The position numbers and the translations under genes are program-made. From NCBI GenBank assembly GCA_035222895.1, contig JAVYIG010000885.1:310001-374000 (forward strand): a stretch of DNA of 64,000 nucleotides, written 5' to 3'. The notes under the pieces are model-generated. The model saw only the letters and a program-made list of their open reading frames with translations, was not told where the DNA came from and did not search any database. This document shows, piece by piece, positions 24,562 through 37,352 of this stretch. This stretch comes from Strongylocentrotus droebachiensis (Eukaryota > Echinodermata > Echinoidea > Camarodonta > Strongylocentrotidae). Each line of letters begins with the position of its first letter. Position 1 is the first letter of the stretch.

Positions 24562-26984
24562 GCTTGATAAGATATCCCACCGCTGCCACCATGCAATCAA
24601 GGAGAGGAACATCAGCTTAACCACTTGACTGCTATTGGCTTCAAATGCATTCATGCCCTCTGTGCTGTACAAAAACCTGACAAAAACTGTACACAAAAAA
24701 GCCGGATTCTTTTTGGAAGAGCGCCATCTACTGTTCAAGACCTGTATAACATCATTGCAGTGCTAATTACACAGTAGGGCTAGGCATTATGCAGTGCTAC
24801 GGTCTTGAAAGTGCAATGCCCTAAGCATGTACATGTACGTGGGTAGCAGTCAAGTGGTTAAAGGCTCGTTCAGATATGATGCAGAAAATCACCCCGTTAT
24901 TTAAAATGATGCATAAACTGTAAGCGCTTCACAATTTTGTATCTTATAACACAGACCACAGCTAAATGTGCAAGTCCTTTGTTGTGCATAGTTGCTATTC
25001 ATTTACACGTAAACAACAACACGCTGCTGATTTTCTTTGTTTGCGGTTGACTTACACCATATCTGAACAAGTCTTAAGTAAACTTGAACTAGTAAATTAG
25101 GCTATTTGTGTGCATCTGTGCTCTGTTACGTGGCTGAGGTAAATGTAATAATAGTGGAGTGCCAGGAGTGTCAAGTCTGACAGACATGAGTCACTACTAT
25201 ACAAATCCCCACTATTATTATCATTATTACTTACTCCTTCCTTTCTTTGGGTGGCACATCTTGTCCAAGATACCTGTAGACCGCAAACACAGTCATGATA
25301 ACATGAAACTTTTTTTTCTCATCTTTTTTCTTGTACTAGAAGCAGATACAGCTACATGGTTTTCCATTGAAGATATTTTATGCCAAATGTAGAAATGAAA
25401 GTATACAAACTTATGATTTTAACAGTAACGGTTTGTTTTGATGATTATTCATTTACCCAATGGCACAGTAGATGTTGAATTTGTTTTCCTTAGTAAGAAT
25501 CGTTGCACAAGTACTTTCAATATCAATAATCTTCCTGTTAATATATTAATCATTAATGTTCATTTATTGATTTGTAATATATCATGTTAGATTTAAATGT
25601 TCATACATGTGTATTATAGATATTCATTCTTATTGTAAATAGATTGTGTTATTTATGAATATTTAGTGATTGTGGTTTTTTTACTGGTGTGTTTGTGGAA
25701 ATTGCCAAGTTTTTCTCCCTTGTATGTTGTTGTTTTAGAGTAACATAGGTTTTACACTTTTTCTTCTTCAATTTGTGCTAGTTAGCTTTCAAGCTCCTAA
25801 ACTGCTTCTTGGTGATTTCATTTCCCGAGGTATATATGGGCAATAACATGAGCATAATAATCAAATAGTACAGTTTCCCCCCTTTCTTTTGCCAGACATA
25901 ATCCATCACATGAAAGCTGCACAGGTACATTCTTTTTAAATTTAATTGTTGATATATTATAAATTATCTCTTTTTATAGTTAGAGGAGTCACTAATCAAT
26001 CCATGTTTTTATTTATTTATAATATAAAATCTGTTCCTTTAATTGTGTATGTTTTACGAACTCCCTTTTTAGGCGACTGGTAATGAAATACAAAATAGTG
26101 CTCTAAAAGCATAGACATTAATTTGTAATACATGTATTTATTACCCAGAACCCAAATGATGCCGTTTATGATAATCATTAATATGGCGTAGATATACATT
26201 GTAGTTCCTTATCGTATTCATTCCTTATTGTAATTCTGCAAATGTGTTTATTTAGAGTGTTCATGTATTTAAAGAAACACATAGGCTGATAAGATTTCAG
26301 ACAACCCTTTTACCATTTTGTAAATGAAATACTGTTTTAGTGAAAGCTTACAAACTGAAACTTATTCTGCCCTCTTGTATTCTGATGTACACAAACAAGG
26401 ATTCTTTTTGGCATACCTGCAATACTCGTGTCAAATATCCTATTTTGTGCAAGTGTCATTTTAAGATAATTACATGTATGTGTGCAATATTCATAAAGTA
26501 AGTGTTAGAGGCTGTATACTTATAGCTTTAATAGAGTAGTATCAGTCATTTCTGGACAGTTTTTATTTGTAGGGCTAAAACACTAAATGTTCAAGATTAC
26601 AAATAAATGTCATTTGCCAAAGCACAATATGTGGATTGATTGTAGTGACAGGGTTAAATGCCTCTCATATGTACCTGTATCCACAAAATGTTTCTTTTCA
26701 AGAAATCAGTACTACCCTGCTCACTACAGTGCTGTTGTATTCATGTACTATATACCTAGGAGATTAGTCCAAACTTGATAACATCATTTTATAGCTGTTG
26801 AATTTATTTACTGCATGAACTCATAGCCGGAAGAATTACTGCATTTGTCCAAAACCTGACAAAGAAATGTTAATTTATGGCTGTCAAATGAAATTGTCCA
26901 ACTTATTTAACTTCCTATTCCAATGGCTTACTATTCTGGTTAAGTATGTTCACTCTATATTCCTGTTTATCCTTTTAAAGATAC
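24562..26984. other. Intergenic DNA, no gene seen
   Basis: AT-rich unique-looking sequence without ORFs of recognisable homology, repeats or RNA genes that I can support. Part could belong to a long RIC3 3' UTR. Confidence 0.45.
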
Positions 26985-28093
26985 ACACAGATAATAAGCA
27001 AATAACTACCGTTGGTGAAGGTGACGGGACAAACTATCACTTCCGAGGTGATCTGGATGTAGCTATCTTTCCGAAGCGAAGCTGAGGAAAGATAGCGTAT
27101 ACATTCTGATTGACGAGGAAGTAATAGTTTGCCATCGCCTGAAACCAAAAGGTGATTATTTGCTTTATATTCCACATCTAAAACAATTTAACTACAAAAA
27201 GAAAAGGACGTGTATGCATCTACATAAAAAACACCAGGCCCAAATTCACACCAAAAAGTTAAAAGTTTAACCCAACCCCTTGAGGGTACGGTGCGCGCAT
27301 GATTGTGTTTGCTTTAATTGCGCATATTGGTAATGCGTGCTGAATTACGCCTGTTTTAGTGCGCTTTTGGATAATCTTCAGTGAAAGTGCATTGCCCTTT
27401 GTAGATAGTACCTCTATCTTCAGTGAAAGTGCGTTGCACTGTGTAGATAGTAGTACTATCTACACAGTGTAACAAACTTTTTGCTTCTCCCATCAATAAT
27501 GGGCGAACTATCTTTCATGACGTGATTTACTTTTGACCAATCGTAGAGCAAGATTCTTAGTATGTGGAATATAATAAGCAAATAACCACCGTTTTTGAAG
27601 TTGATGAGACAAAAAACTATCACTTCCGAGGCGATCTGGATTTAGCTATATTTCCGAAGCGAAGCTGAGGAAAGATAGCGTATACCTTGAGATCGCCGAG
27701 GAAGTGATAGTTTGCCATCGCCTGAAACCAAAAGATGATATTTTGCTTTATATTCCACATCGGAAACATTTCACTTCTAGCAAACGGTGTACGATACGTA
27801 CAGAGCATGCAGGATGGTGGTGTGACCATAGTTCGCGTACTAACACTAAAAGCGCTTAAAGAGGAGAGCAATACGCAGCGTATACAGCATATACAATTAA
27901 AGTGCGTTGCACTGTGTAGATAGTACTACTATCTACCGAGTGCAACGCACTTTCATTGAAGATAGTAGTACTATCTACACAGTGTAACAAACTTCTTTTC
28001 TCCAATCAGTGATGGGCGAACTATCTTTCATCACATGATTTACTTTTGACCAATCGTAGAGCAAGATTCTTAGTACCGGTATGTGGAATATAA
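26985..28093. mobile_element. Composite foldback repeat, family D
   Basis: Two blocks with the same text (26985-27175 and 27565-27770) carry AATAAGCAAATAAC, ACTATCACTTCCGAGG, CCGAAGCGAAGCTGAGGAAA, AGATAGCGTATAC and TTTGCCATCGCCTGAAACCA. Each block is itself roughly palindromic, starting and ending on the same 'AAATAA...TTATTTGC' motif. Between and after them are near-perfect hairpins of GTTGCACTGTGTAGATAGTA paired with its inverse (27432-27473 and about 27902-27990). A partial copy is at 49850-50045. No protein is encoded. Confidence 0.7.
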
Positions 28094-28536
28094 TTCATTT
28101 TATTGTTTGGTTTAGAATGTAAATGTTGGTGATGGAGTTTTCCCCCTTTAATTTTACTCCCACACATATTCTCAGTTGGGTGTATTTTTTATCAAAACGA
28201 TATAAACCAATTTTAGGGGTCTTTTAGTTAATGTTGTTATTTATACACATTTGCTGTTCTATTTATTATGTGTTTTAACTTTGTCATTAATATTTGTGCT
28301 TTCTTGTTGGACATTATTCACAATTATAGCAATATTATGTGTAAGTAGCATTCTGTATAGTATTATTTGAGCTTTACATAAAAGTGGAATTGTGAAATGA
28401 ACAAAGAATCTAAATGCATTGCTGTGTGCTTTATTTCATTGTATTGTTTCAAATATATAGATTAACAAAAAGTTGCGGTTGATCTGAATGAATCGCAATT
28501 GTTTTATCAGATCGAAACAAAATTAAAAGAAGACAA

Positions 28537-28660
28537 AGTGGGGGGGGGGGGCAGGGAGAGTATGAGAGCAGAGAGGAATAGGACAAGGTAGGGATGGGGC
28601 AGAGATGGAGAGGGGGGAGGAGAGAGAGAGATAGAAGGGGGGGGGGGGGGAGAGAAATGG
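28537..28660. repeat. GA/poly-G microsatellite
   Basis: Purine-rich AGAGAG DNA with two G runs (near 28541-28552 and 28637-28650). Confidence 0.9.
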
Positions 28661-28866
28661 AGTGTTTACATGTAGGGAAGTGCAATCCAATTGAAATAAA
28701 GAGTGAATAATTGTATTTGTGGGCGTTTGAAGGGTAAGGTGTCTTCCTCTGCTCTCTCTTCTATGAACTTTTGTGTAGAGATGTCATTGCTGAACTTTGG
28801 ATCAAATTTTTGTTATATTTGCCACTCTGACTCAGCCCAGGTGATTTTGAAATTTTGAAATTTTAT

Positions 28867-29330
28867 TTAAAGGGAAGTCCACCCTGATATCAAATTGGGT
28901 TTAATAGAAGCAGACAAATGAGAGAAACAGGTTGGTAAAAGTTTGAGCAAAAACCGATTAAAAGTAAGAAAGTTATGATTTAAGAAGGTGCAATCAATCA
29001 AACACAAATTGGCAACTCCGTGATGTATCTTGCGAGCTCCCCTCCCATCTGCACTGTACTAAAACCTTCAACAATATATATAAGAAACTAAAGAAAATTT
29101 TCAATCGTACTTTCATCCTCAATATAATCATTGCACATGTTTTTAGATGATCCCTGTATGAAATGAGTCTATTCTGTCATCAATAACTAAGAAAATGGAA
29201 ATGAATGCAATTTTCTGTACAGATTAAATTGGAGAGGAGCTCACAAGATACGTCACAGTGTCGCCAATTTTTGTTAGATTTATTGCTTTTATTGAAACCA
29301 AGATCATATCAGGTTGGACATCCCCTTTAA
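28867..29330. mobile_element. TTAA-flanked MITE
   Basis: It begins TTAAAGGGAAGTCCACCCTG and ends GGTTGGACATCCCCTTTAA. The terminal repeats are inverted and both outer ends are TTAA. Internal inverted blocks include GGCAACTCCGTGATGTATCT and GATACGTCACAGTGTCGCCA. TTAA flanks suggest a piggyBac-type mechanism, but TTAA could also be part of the terminal repeat. Confidence 0.7.
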
Positions 29331-30724
29331 CCCTTGTAAAATATATACCATGGTAACCAATATTTTGCCACAGTACATATGCCATGGTACTACCATAGTA
29401 GTTATTATCAATGGTACACTAAATATATAGAGCCATGGTAGTACTGTACCATAGTAATAATTTTGTAAGGGAATCGATACTTTCAAGTTTTAAGCCACTT
29501 GTAAACACTTCAAGTGTTTTCTACAATCACCAAGAACACTCAATTAAGAATCTTACACAAACACAAAGTGACACTCTTCTTTTTTCACAAATATTTGCAC
29601 AAATATTTATTCACAGGAATTTCATGGAGATACAATGTATATAGATAAGAACGGGCACAAAGTACTAATATAGAATCGGGTTCACAATATATGATATACG
29701 GTATATCAAACAGAGGCCATATACAAAACTCGCACTACAGATATAAATAATCATAATCACGGTTTCTTGAAAAATGTCAAACAATAAGTACATGCTTCAT
29801 CACACAGGATCTGTCGTAACTCAAAATAGATGAGACAGATTTTTCTTTTTTCACACTGAATAATGCATAAAATACACACATTATATATGAGGAATGGTAA
29901 AAGATTACATAGGGCAGTCAGATTTGAATATACAGTGAAGTGTTTGCATGGATGAGGTTATGATAACAAGTGACTGAAGAAGGTCATCCAATTGGTGATG
30001 CAACTTGACAATTAATTCTTTCTTCACAATCAGAAGAAAAATTCATTTCCTCTTGCGTTCAAGCACTTTCTACTTTACTACATAAAAGGGGCTGTCTTGA
30101 CAATTAGACAGCCTTGTTTTTTTTATGGCACATTTTATTCCATTTGAAATTATTGAATCTGCTCTGTTTTTCTGTCCATCAGATTGTACAGGAATAACCA
30201 GTATGTGAATATGCCTATACTGGAATTGAATAAGTTTAAACATTTTTGGTTTGTGTTTGTGGTTCATTAAAATTACAAAGTAGTAGTCTAGGTACTAATT
30301 GCATAAATTTTACAATGTCAAAATGGTCATAAAATTTAAAAAGTTGAATTGAATACCGGGTAAATAAAAATTACACTTTCATATAAGTAACTTGAGACAA
30401 GCACAGGAGGTAAAAGGTCACCGTAACAACTTATTATTATATTGATTGTGAAGAAAGAACTGATTTTCCACCTTTGAAAGTGATCCCTGCTCAACCAGTC
30501 AGACAACGATAACATTATTTAAATTCTGTTAATCAAACAAACTAGATCCCACATGGCTCAGCTCATCCGACATCACATGGCAGACTGAATCAATGAATAG
30601 AATAGTTTGCTCACAAACATTATCACTGAGGTCTGTCATAAGTAAATCACTCAACAGACAATCCCAACGAGTCTATAACATCGTTCAGGGAGACTCATTA
30701 CCATAAATGATTGATGTGCGACCA

Positions 30725-30873
30725 GAGACCCATTTCACACAGACTTTTTTCAATGACGAATGTCAAAAATCAGTGACTAATCTGTAGATAACCAATCAGA
30801 AGCGAGGATTTCAGTAGCTTATAACAAAAACTGTCATTTTTCACTGATGAAAAGTTTTTTGAAACATGCCCCT
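30725..30873. mobile_element. Palindromic miniature element, family A (inverted)
   Basis: GACCCATTTCACACAGACTT to AAAGTTTTTTGAAACATGCC, with the internal TAACCAATCAGAAGCGAGGA of the reverse orientation. Confidence 0.75.
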
Positions 30874-31477
30874 ATACCCTTGTACAACGTCCATTTTCAA
30901 CTTGCACACATTAGACACTTACCCCCCTGTAGAAAGCAGGATGGGAAATACTTCTTGTCATCGTTATCATTACTTTTATCATCCATGTCTGACCAGCCTT
31001 TCACTGAGGTTACACACACAGTTGCATGTCGTTAATATTGCATAAACAGAATGTTGCGATATATTCAGACAATAATAGTCATTTTTGGTATATCAACACT
31101 CAACATATATGAGTAAGATAATATGGTCTATGATTTTCTTTTAGCGCAAACAAGACATGACTACATTAAAACAAAGAATATTCTCAAAACATCTGCCTAA
31201 TTCCAAAAACGTAATGTGAGTTTTGTTATGTTATATTGATATTATATTAGGGTGTAACTTCCAAGTATCTGTATATTTATAACTTATTATTAACAGATAG
31301 CAGTATAGACTAAGTCCTTAATGACATGCACCTACACAGCGCAAACTCTATGGCAGTTACGAATTTCAAATTTTGATAGCATTTCATAAAATCAGTCTAA
31401 TTCTTTAAACAAATAAAAGGCCCTTTGCAAAAATACAGGAACAACTCCAGAAAGGGATAGATTGAGAGACGGGAAGA

Positions 31478-31562
31478 GAGAGAGGGGGGGGGGGGGGGGG
31501 GGGGGGGGAGGGAGGGGGGGGGGGGGGGGAGAAAGAGAGGGAGAGAGTGAGAGAGAGAGAGA
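31478..31562. repeat. GA/poly-G microsatellite
   Basis: Two long G runs (about 31486-31508 and 31515-31529) flanked by AGAGAG repeats. Confidence 0.95.
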
Positions 31563-32689
31563 TGAAGAAGACAAATGGAAAATGAATACCAACAAAAAAA
31601 ACGAAGGGGGAAAAAATCTATCTTAGCCAATAAAACAATATTTAAAAATGAATTATTGAAGGGCCAAATTTGATAATACTTTGAATAAACTGATGCCTCT
31701 GTATTGTGTAATGCTTGAATGTATAATGCATACATGATGACTACATACAGAAGAAAGTTGTAGTCAGTACCGACTACAACATATCAACATTGATTACATA
31801 CAAGGATGGTCATGATACAGTTTTTCATCATTTCTTTTGATACCTAACATTTTGTTATCAATACACTCTAATTGAACCAGGATACACAACTATGGTATGG
31901 TTGGGGACATTTATAATATAATATATTCATATCTATTTTAATTGCACACATACTTATTACAAATTAGACTTCCATATATTAATCCATTTCATTATATCTA
32001 TATATTAAATTGAAATCAATGCAACACAAAAACAAAAACAAATGAAGACCTAACAAATTGAGAGCGAAAGAAAGAGAGAAAGAGTGAAAGAGAAAGAGAG
32101 AGAAGTAAAACCTCACATACAATATGTGATCGTTAATCGGGTGATCATTACAGAAACCAATATCTGGGATCTAACGTTGGAATATATATTTTCTTTTCTT
32201 TTTTAAAACCTGATAATTAATCCATTCAATATGATATATATTTTTCTTATTACACACAGCTCACTACATCCCCATAACACCTACATAAAAACAAAACAGC
32301 AATATTGACCAAGGGTAACACAATTACTATGGCCATGCTTATTCAACTAGTAAGAAAAACTAGGAATCAATAACATATTATTAACCCAAAAGAAGAAAAA
32401 AGGGCAGATGTCTTGACAAAATGCCTTTCCATTCTTCATCATGACACAGTTACAAAACATCAGTAATTTGATAACAATTAGATTGTATAGACATTCAAAT
32501 TGATACACACTGTCTGACTGATACAACATCTTCAATTCTGTATAAGAGAGAAATAATTTTTAAGTAGAGAAGTACATTTATTTCACTGAACATCAACAAC
32601 AATATTGCGAAGTGGTATGCTGAAAAAAAATTGTATCTTATTTTAGTGAAGGGACTCGATTATAATATATATATATATATTTATCTATG

Positions 32690-33000
32690 TCCCATTGTTT
32701 GGTGGCTGTTAGGGTGACAATGAAATGGACCTTGAAATACAGGTTCTCCATAACTTCCTGCCTTCAGCTGTTGTTAGCTGCTCAAATGATGTTCCTGTCA
32801 AATGCCTGATGTTATCAGTTCATATCCTGGCTGGTCTGCCCCTCTGTTTCTCCTATCAGTTCACGCTTCCAAGATGTTTGTCAACCTATTCTACTATTTA
32901 CTAACATGCCCAAACCACTGTAACTCTCTTCTTTTCACAATAATGATGAGGGGATCATGTTCCATTATATAGCTCTCCATTCTCTATCTTACAGTAGAGG
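32690..33000 (-). mobile_element. Decayed LINE fragment (reverse transcriptase C-terminal region)
   Basis: On the minus strand, codons for RRELQWFGHV occur near 32915-32945, the conserved C-terminal signature of many non-LTR retrotransposon polyproteins. They are followed by GGCAGACCAGCCAGGATATG, corresponding to the usual Gly/Arg/Pro-rich stretch. Several frameshifts and stops are present, so it is inactive. Confidence 0.55.
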
Positions 33001-36000
33001 ATATGTAGTTGTCAAAACAAGATGAAATTGTGCTTACGGTATTATGACTAGTATTTTGACAGAATTTTTTACGAAATACAAAGTATCACTGTATATCTTA
33101 GCGTTCACGCACTAGTGATCCAACAACTCATCATGATTAATATTTTTAATGACATGAATTATACAAAACAAACCAGGGAAAAAAATACTATTTTGGGGGC
33201 TGCTTTTCAAGCTTGCTTGCATGAAAATAACACTCTTTAATTTGTTTTGCATTGAACTCTATTCAAATTTTGTAGGCTCTTTTGGGCATTCCGGGGGCTA
33301 ATTCGCCCGAGCCCCCGTGTATTTTTTTCACTGAAACTTTCCCTAAAATAAGAGATAAAATCATTTCAAGCATACCACCTCAGACTTACACTTACAAAAC
33401 ACAATTTAACCTGATTTTTTGAAACTGTTATAGAATGTATAATAAGTAATACTTAATATCAAAAGGAATACCACTTTCCATACTCACAACAAAAATAAAT
33501 CACCATTTCTACTTATACATCTGTTTTGGATCAACATTGAAATAATGATACATTCATTAATGTACATATACATTGTCTGTTCAGACCCAGAAGGGGCTTA
33601 ACTCTGTTTCTGAAGGATACAAGTTAAAGCCCTTCTAGCACCAAACAGACAACATATTTTATTGCTAGCAATGTCATTGTTACACTCACAGCTAAGGAAC
33701 GACTCCTCAAACATTCCACCGATTTAAAAATACAATGCTCCGTATTTTTTTGAATTTCCTTCCCCATTTTGCACATTTTATTATAAAAAACGATGATATA
33801 CAAAATGGACGAAGCAAGTGGTCTGGAGTATACATTGTACATAGAATGGCATTGGACGTATACTTCTAAAGCTACATGTATTTCACGCAAGGAAAAACTG
33901 CATAATATGGTTCACTTTTTGCATAACAATAAAACAACCTCAATAATATAATTTCATGTTTACTGTATGTTTATCACATGAAAATACAGTTAATATCGAA
34001 TTTCAACTTTTTCAGATTACATTCACAATCACATCAATTGAGTCTGATACAAAATAAAACCAGGAAAAAATATGATTAAACATAACTATGTATAACAATA
34101 TCACAATGCTTTAAGAACTCTAAAATCTGAGAGAAAAACAAATACGTACTGACAAATGAGCTAATAATACAGGTGTAGATGATCTTTCACACCTTTGTCA
34201 CTTATAATTTAGCCCTGTGGCAGGATAAGAGTTAACTCATAGCCTGCCATAAGGCTGCATGCACGCTATCGTTATAGTGCTTTATACATGCAAGCAAACC
34301 ATTGCTATGGTGCCATGTAAACAGAAGTGGAACTGGGTCTGTCTTTGAACAAGAGGTAGTCAAATGGCCCTTGAGTTGTTTTAAAGCGATACTGAACTGA
34401 AGTTCTTGCCCTAGCGTACTGTTTATTGCACAGCGCCATCTCTTGGTCAACTTGCCAACAGTGCATAACCAAATACCCAATCTCTGCTTCACGAACAAAG
34501 GATTTGATGCGAAAACCAACAACGCAGCGATTAATGGGACCTTACTGCTACAACTGACCTGAGATGGTGCTAGAGGGGATTTACGCTAGTACAGTGTGGC
34601 TTTAATATTTAGATCACAAGTTGTAATGTGCTTGAAAGGTATGTTTTTGGTCACAATTAAACCTGCCCCCTCCCATCCTAAACAAAAAAGGTATGGGGGG
34701 GGGGGGGTGGCTTGTATTCATTGTTTCTTGTTACTGCTGATTTGCTTGTAGATTGCAAAGAGTGTACCATCGATAGACCATGTAGAAATGATCTTCTCAT
34801 GAAGACAAGCTTTGCTAAGAAGAAGAGCGTTCCTAGCCTTCAATACTTAGAGGACCCACATAAAATTGAATTTAATTGAATCAATAATTGGCAAGATAGC
34901 ACAAGCAAATACTTATTAAATGCTGATGAAAATAATGATTCATATCATGTAGTTGCAGCTCAAGAGAATAAATCATATAGTCAGAGCACCGTCATCATTT
35001 ATTTAATGCTGATGAAAACAATATGCAGCAAATGAATAAAATAATGCAGATGAGGCAAACTAAAACCAATTCCTATTTCTAACCCCTTTGTAATATTCTT
35101 CCTGCTCTAGTCCTTTTTAGCATGTGTTTGAACATGAACAAATGGGAATAGACCAATTAGTGCTTTTCATGATCCCGCCACTATCATTCATTATGTATAT
35201 GTTATCGATTTGTAAATTGTTTTTAAAGTGGAAATAAAATTGAATTGAATTGAATCTGAACAAATCTAAGGGATATTAACAACATGGCAGTTTCCCTTCA
35301 CAATCATTACCGGTAAGTAGCTTTGTTTGTTGGTCAATAACCTTAAAAGGATGCACAAAAGATAAACATCACACATTAATACAAATTTTGAAAGACCCTG
35401 ATTCATTAAAGGCTTTTGTCGTGATCCTCTGAATAAAACTTCTACCCTGCAGCCCCATGTACATGCAACTTTCTATCTATCTTTTCCTTCTTTTAATGTA
35501 CGGTATTTCAGTGTTAAAATATATAAGAGAATTTTGTCAATAAGTGAAAACGTGTTTTAAGAAAAGGGCATGTTACTGTAAGTACACTGTACACGGACGG
35601 TAATGTGTAAATTAAGTACACAGAACATTTAACTTGTTTTTTCTATGTCAAATCCACACTATACCTCTAAAGCCCTGAAGTACTTATCACAAAAAACTTT
35701 GTCATAAACCTGTAAATCTAAGGAACTATATTTACCTTGTAAACCCATCAAGTATTCTCTTTTCTTTTGTAAGAATGTTCACAAAAGAGTATGTCTGTGA
35801 AATATTCTTCTAAACGTTATATGATAAGTACTTTATTTTCTGTCAAATTCATGTGAAAACTCTGAATATCACATTTGACCCTGACACCTAAGGAACTGTT
35901 TTGAGCCAAACAATCAATCAATCATTTCTGATTTCATGTTAATTGTTAAAATTCACAAACATGGATGTCTGTTGCAGCAGTCTTACAAACAAAAAGGGTT

Positions 36001-36544
36001 AAATTTTTTCAGTCAAATACTTAAAAATGTTGTTGAGTTAACCATGTACTTTGGTGAGATGAAACAGTGTAACTACCCACATCGTAAATAATGAAAGAAA
36101 AGCTGGTTTCAACTAAACTAGAAGCACAATTAAGCAAAATAAATATAATACTCACTCATAGATCTAAACAATGGAAAGACATTCACAACGGGCCACAGAC
36201 AACAGTTGAATAAATATATTTCTTTTCTCAGCAGAAAAAAAAATCTACACAAAATACACTACTCTCATACCAAAAATAAATACAAGTCATCTATCACAAA
36301 GTATATGCAGGGTATGAACATAGGGTCTTAATCTATTTATACATAATAAATACCATTGATATATTGAAATCTATTATTACACTGAGACTGTATACTAATA
36401 CACATTACCTCACATGTTTGTCATTTGAAATATAATACCCTCTCTATTACCATTAAAAACATTACATGAAATAAAACATATGACCTTTGACCTCAGTTTA
36501 TATAGTTGCCCTTTGGCTGATTATAATGCTTTCTCCGCCAAGAT
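33001..36544. other. Intergenic DNA, no gene seen
   Basis: AT-rich DNA without recognisable coding sequence. A plus-strand segment ending GGAAATAAAATTGAATTGAA at about 35230-35262 has an (ATTGA)n tail like the 3' end of some CR1/L2-type LINEs, so 35090-35262 may be a LINE tail. Part of the right side may be the RhoGEF 3' UTR, which runs leftward from 37175. Confidence 0.45.
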
Positions 36545-36990
36545 AACGAGATGGATACAGCCCCAGGTCACAGTGCACTTCACATGAAAACCCCCGGAAG
36601 CCCGGCTGTAATTTTATCTGAGTCGCTATCACATTTACAGGTGTTGTGGTCTAGTGGATAAGTCTCCAGACTGTGAACCAAAAGGTACAGGGTTCAAGCC
36701 CTGCCACAACATCAAAGTCCCCTGGCAAGACATTACGTGTAATCTAGACTTGCCTCTCGTGGGTACCTGGTAGGATCTATTCCTTGAATGCACTGAGCGC
36801 TAAGGTTTATGTGGTAATGTTAATTGTTATTGCACGCTACAAGAGTCCTATCTCGCACCCCGGGGCAACGTGTCTGACACGGCCGGTTGTAGCAACTGCT
36901 CCGAAGATCAAGATACATTAATCTTGGTCTAATGAGACACGACGAACGCTAAAGTTTCTTCACCAACATAACAGGATGGATACAGCCCCA
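36545..36990 (+). mobile_element. tRNA-derived SINE bounded by a direct repeat
   Basis: The head at 36640-36712 has Pol III box A-like TGGTCTAGTGGATAAG and box B-like GGGTTCAAGCCC. It can form the T-arm CAGGG/CCCTG and a TGTTGTG/CACAACA acceptor stem, but the anticodon stem is poor, so it is SINE rather than a functional tRNA. A 35-45 base direct repeat containing GGATGGATACAGCCCCAGGT-like sequence lies at about 36545-36590 and 36962-37005. It is longer than a typical target duplication and may be another tandem duplication. Confidence 0.6.
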
Positions 36991-37175
36991 GGTCACTGGC
37001 GCTAAAGTCGCGAATTAATAACCAAAGTCCTTTGCATAGGACGATTACATCACAATGTGGTAAGCATGATAATAGAAGGGAATATCATTATCATTATTAC
37101 AAAAGAGGTTGAATCACAAAAAACGACAACATAAAGAAGACAAAGAAATGAATTACTAATAGTAATGGTGAGGTT

Positions 37176-37352
37176 TTAGACTTTGGCTAGATAAGTGCTT
37201 GGGACGAAACCCTGTTCTCCGTCTTTCTCGACCAACCACCACTCTGAGTTGCCTTCCGTGTCTTGGGCCGCGATGACCGTCACAACACCGCCCTCTGTCA
37301 GGCTCAGTTCATTGGGACTGCTCGCCGTAAAGCCCCACTCAGCATAGTAATA
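37176..37352 (-). CDS. RhoGEF terminal exon: second SH3 domain and stop
   Basis: 58 codons plus TAA (37176-37178). Starts [20 protein letters not shown], then [38 protein letters not shown]. 'SPNELSL', 'EWWLVE', 'GFVPSTYL' are diagnostic SH3 elements. Acceptor TTTACGACAG at the border with a 51-base minisatellite that repeats this very acceptor and exon start. Confidence 0.9.
   Translation of the reverse strand, partial: YYYAEWGFTASSPNELSLTEGGVVTVIAAQDTEGNSEWWLVEKDGEQGFVPSTYLAKV

Larger units (their letters stand above)
29331..32689. other. Intergenic DNA with simple repeats and one family A element
   Basis: No gene recognised. It contains an inverted family A copy (30725-30873), a GA/poly-G tract (31478-31562) and a GAAAGAGAGAAAGAG tract (32060-32105). 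Confidence 0.5.

Noticed and set aside
35090-35262. Definite LINE 3' end
   Set aside because: Only the (ATTGA)n tail supports it; no coding remnant is attached, so it is mentioned only as a possibility in the intergenic entry.
36640-36712. Possible functional tRNA gene
   Set aside because: Acceptor and T stems pair, but the anticodon stem does not, and the head continues into a SINE body; a related SINE is at 54838-55196.
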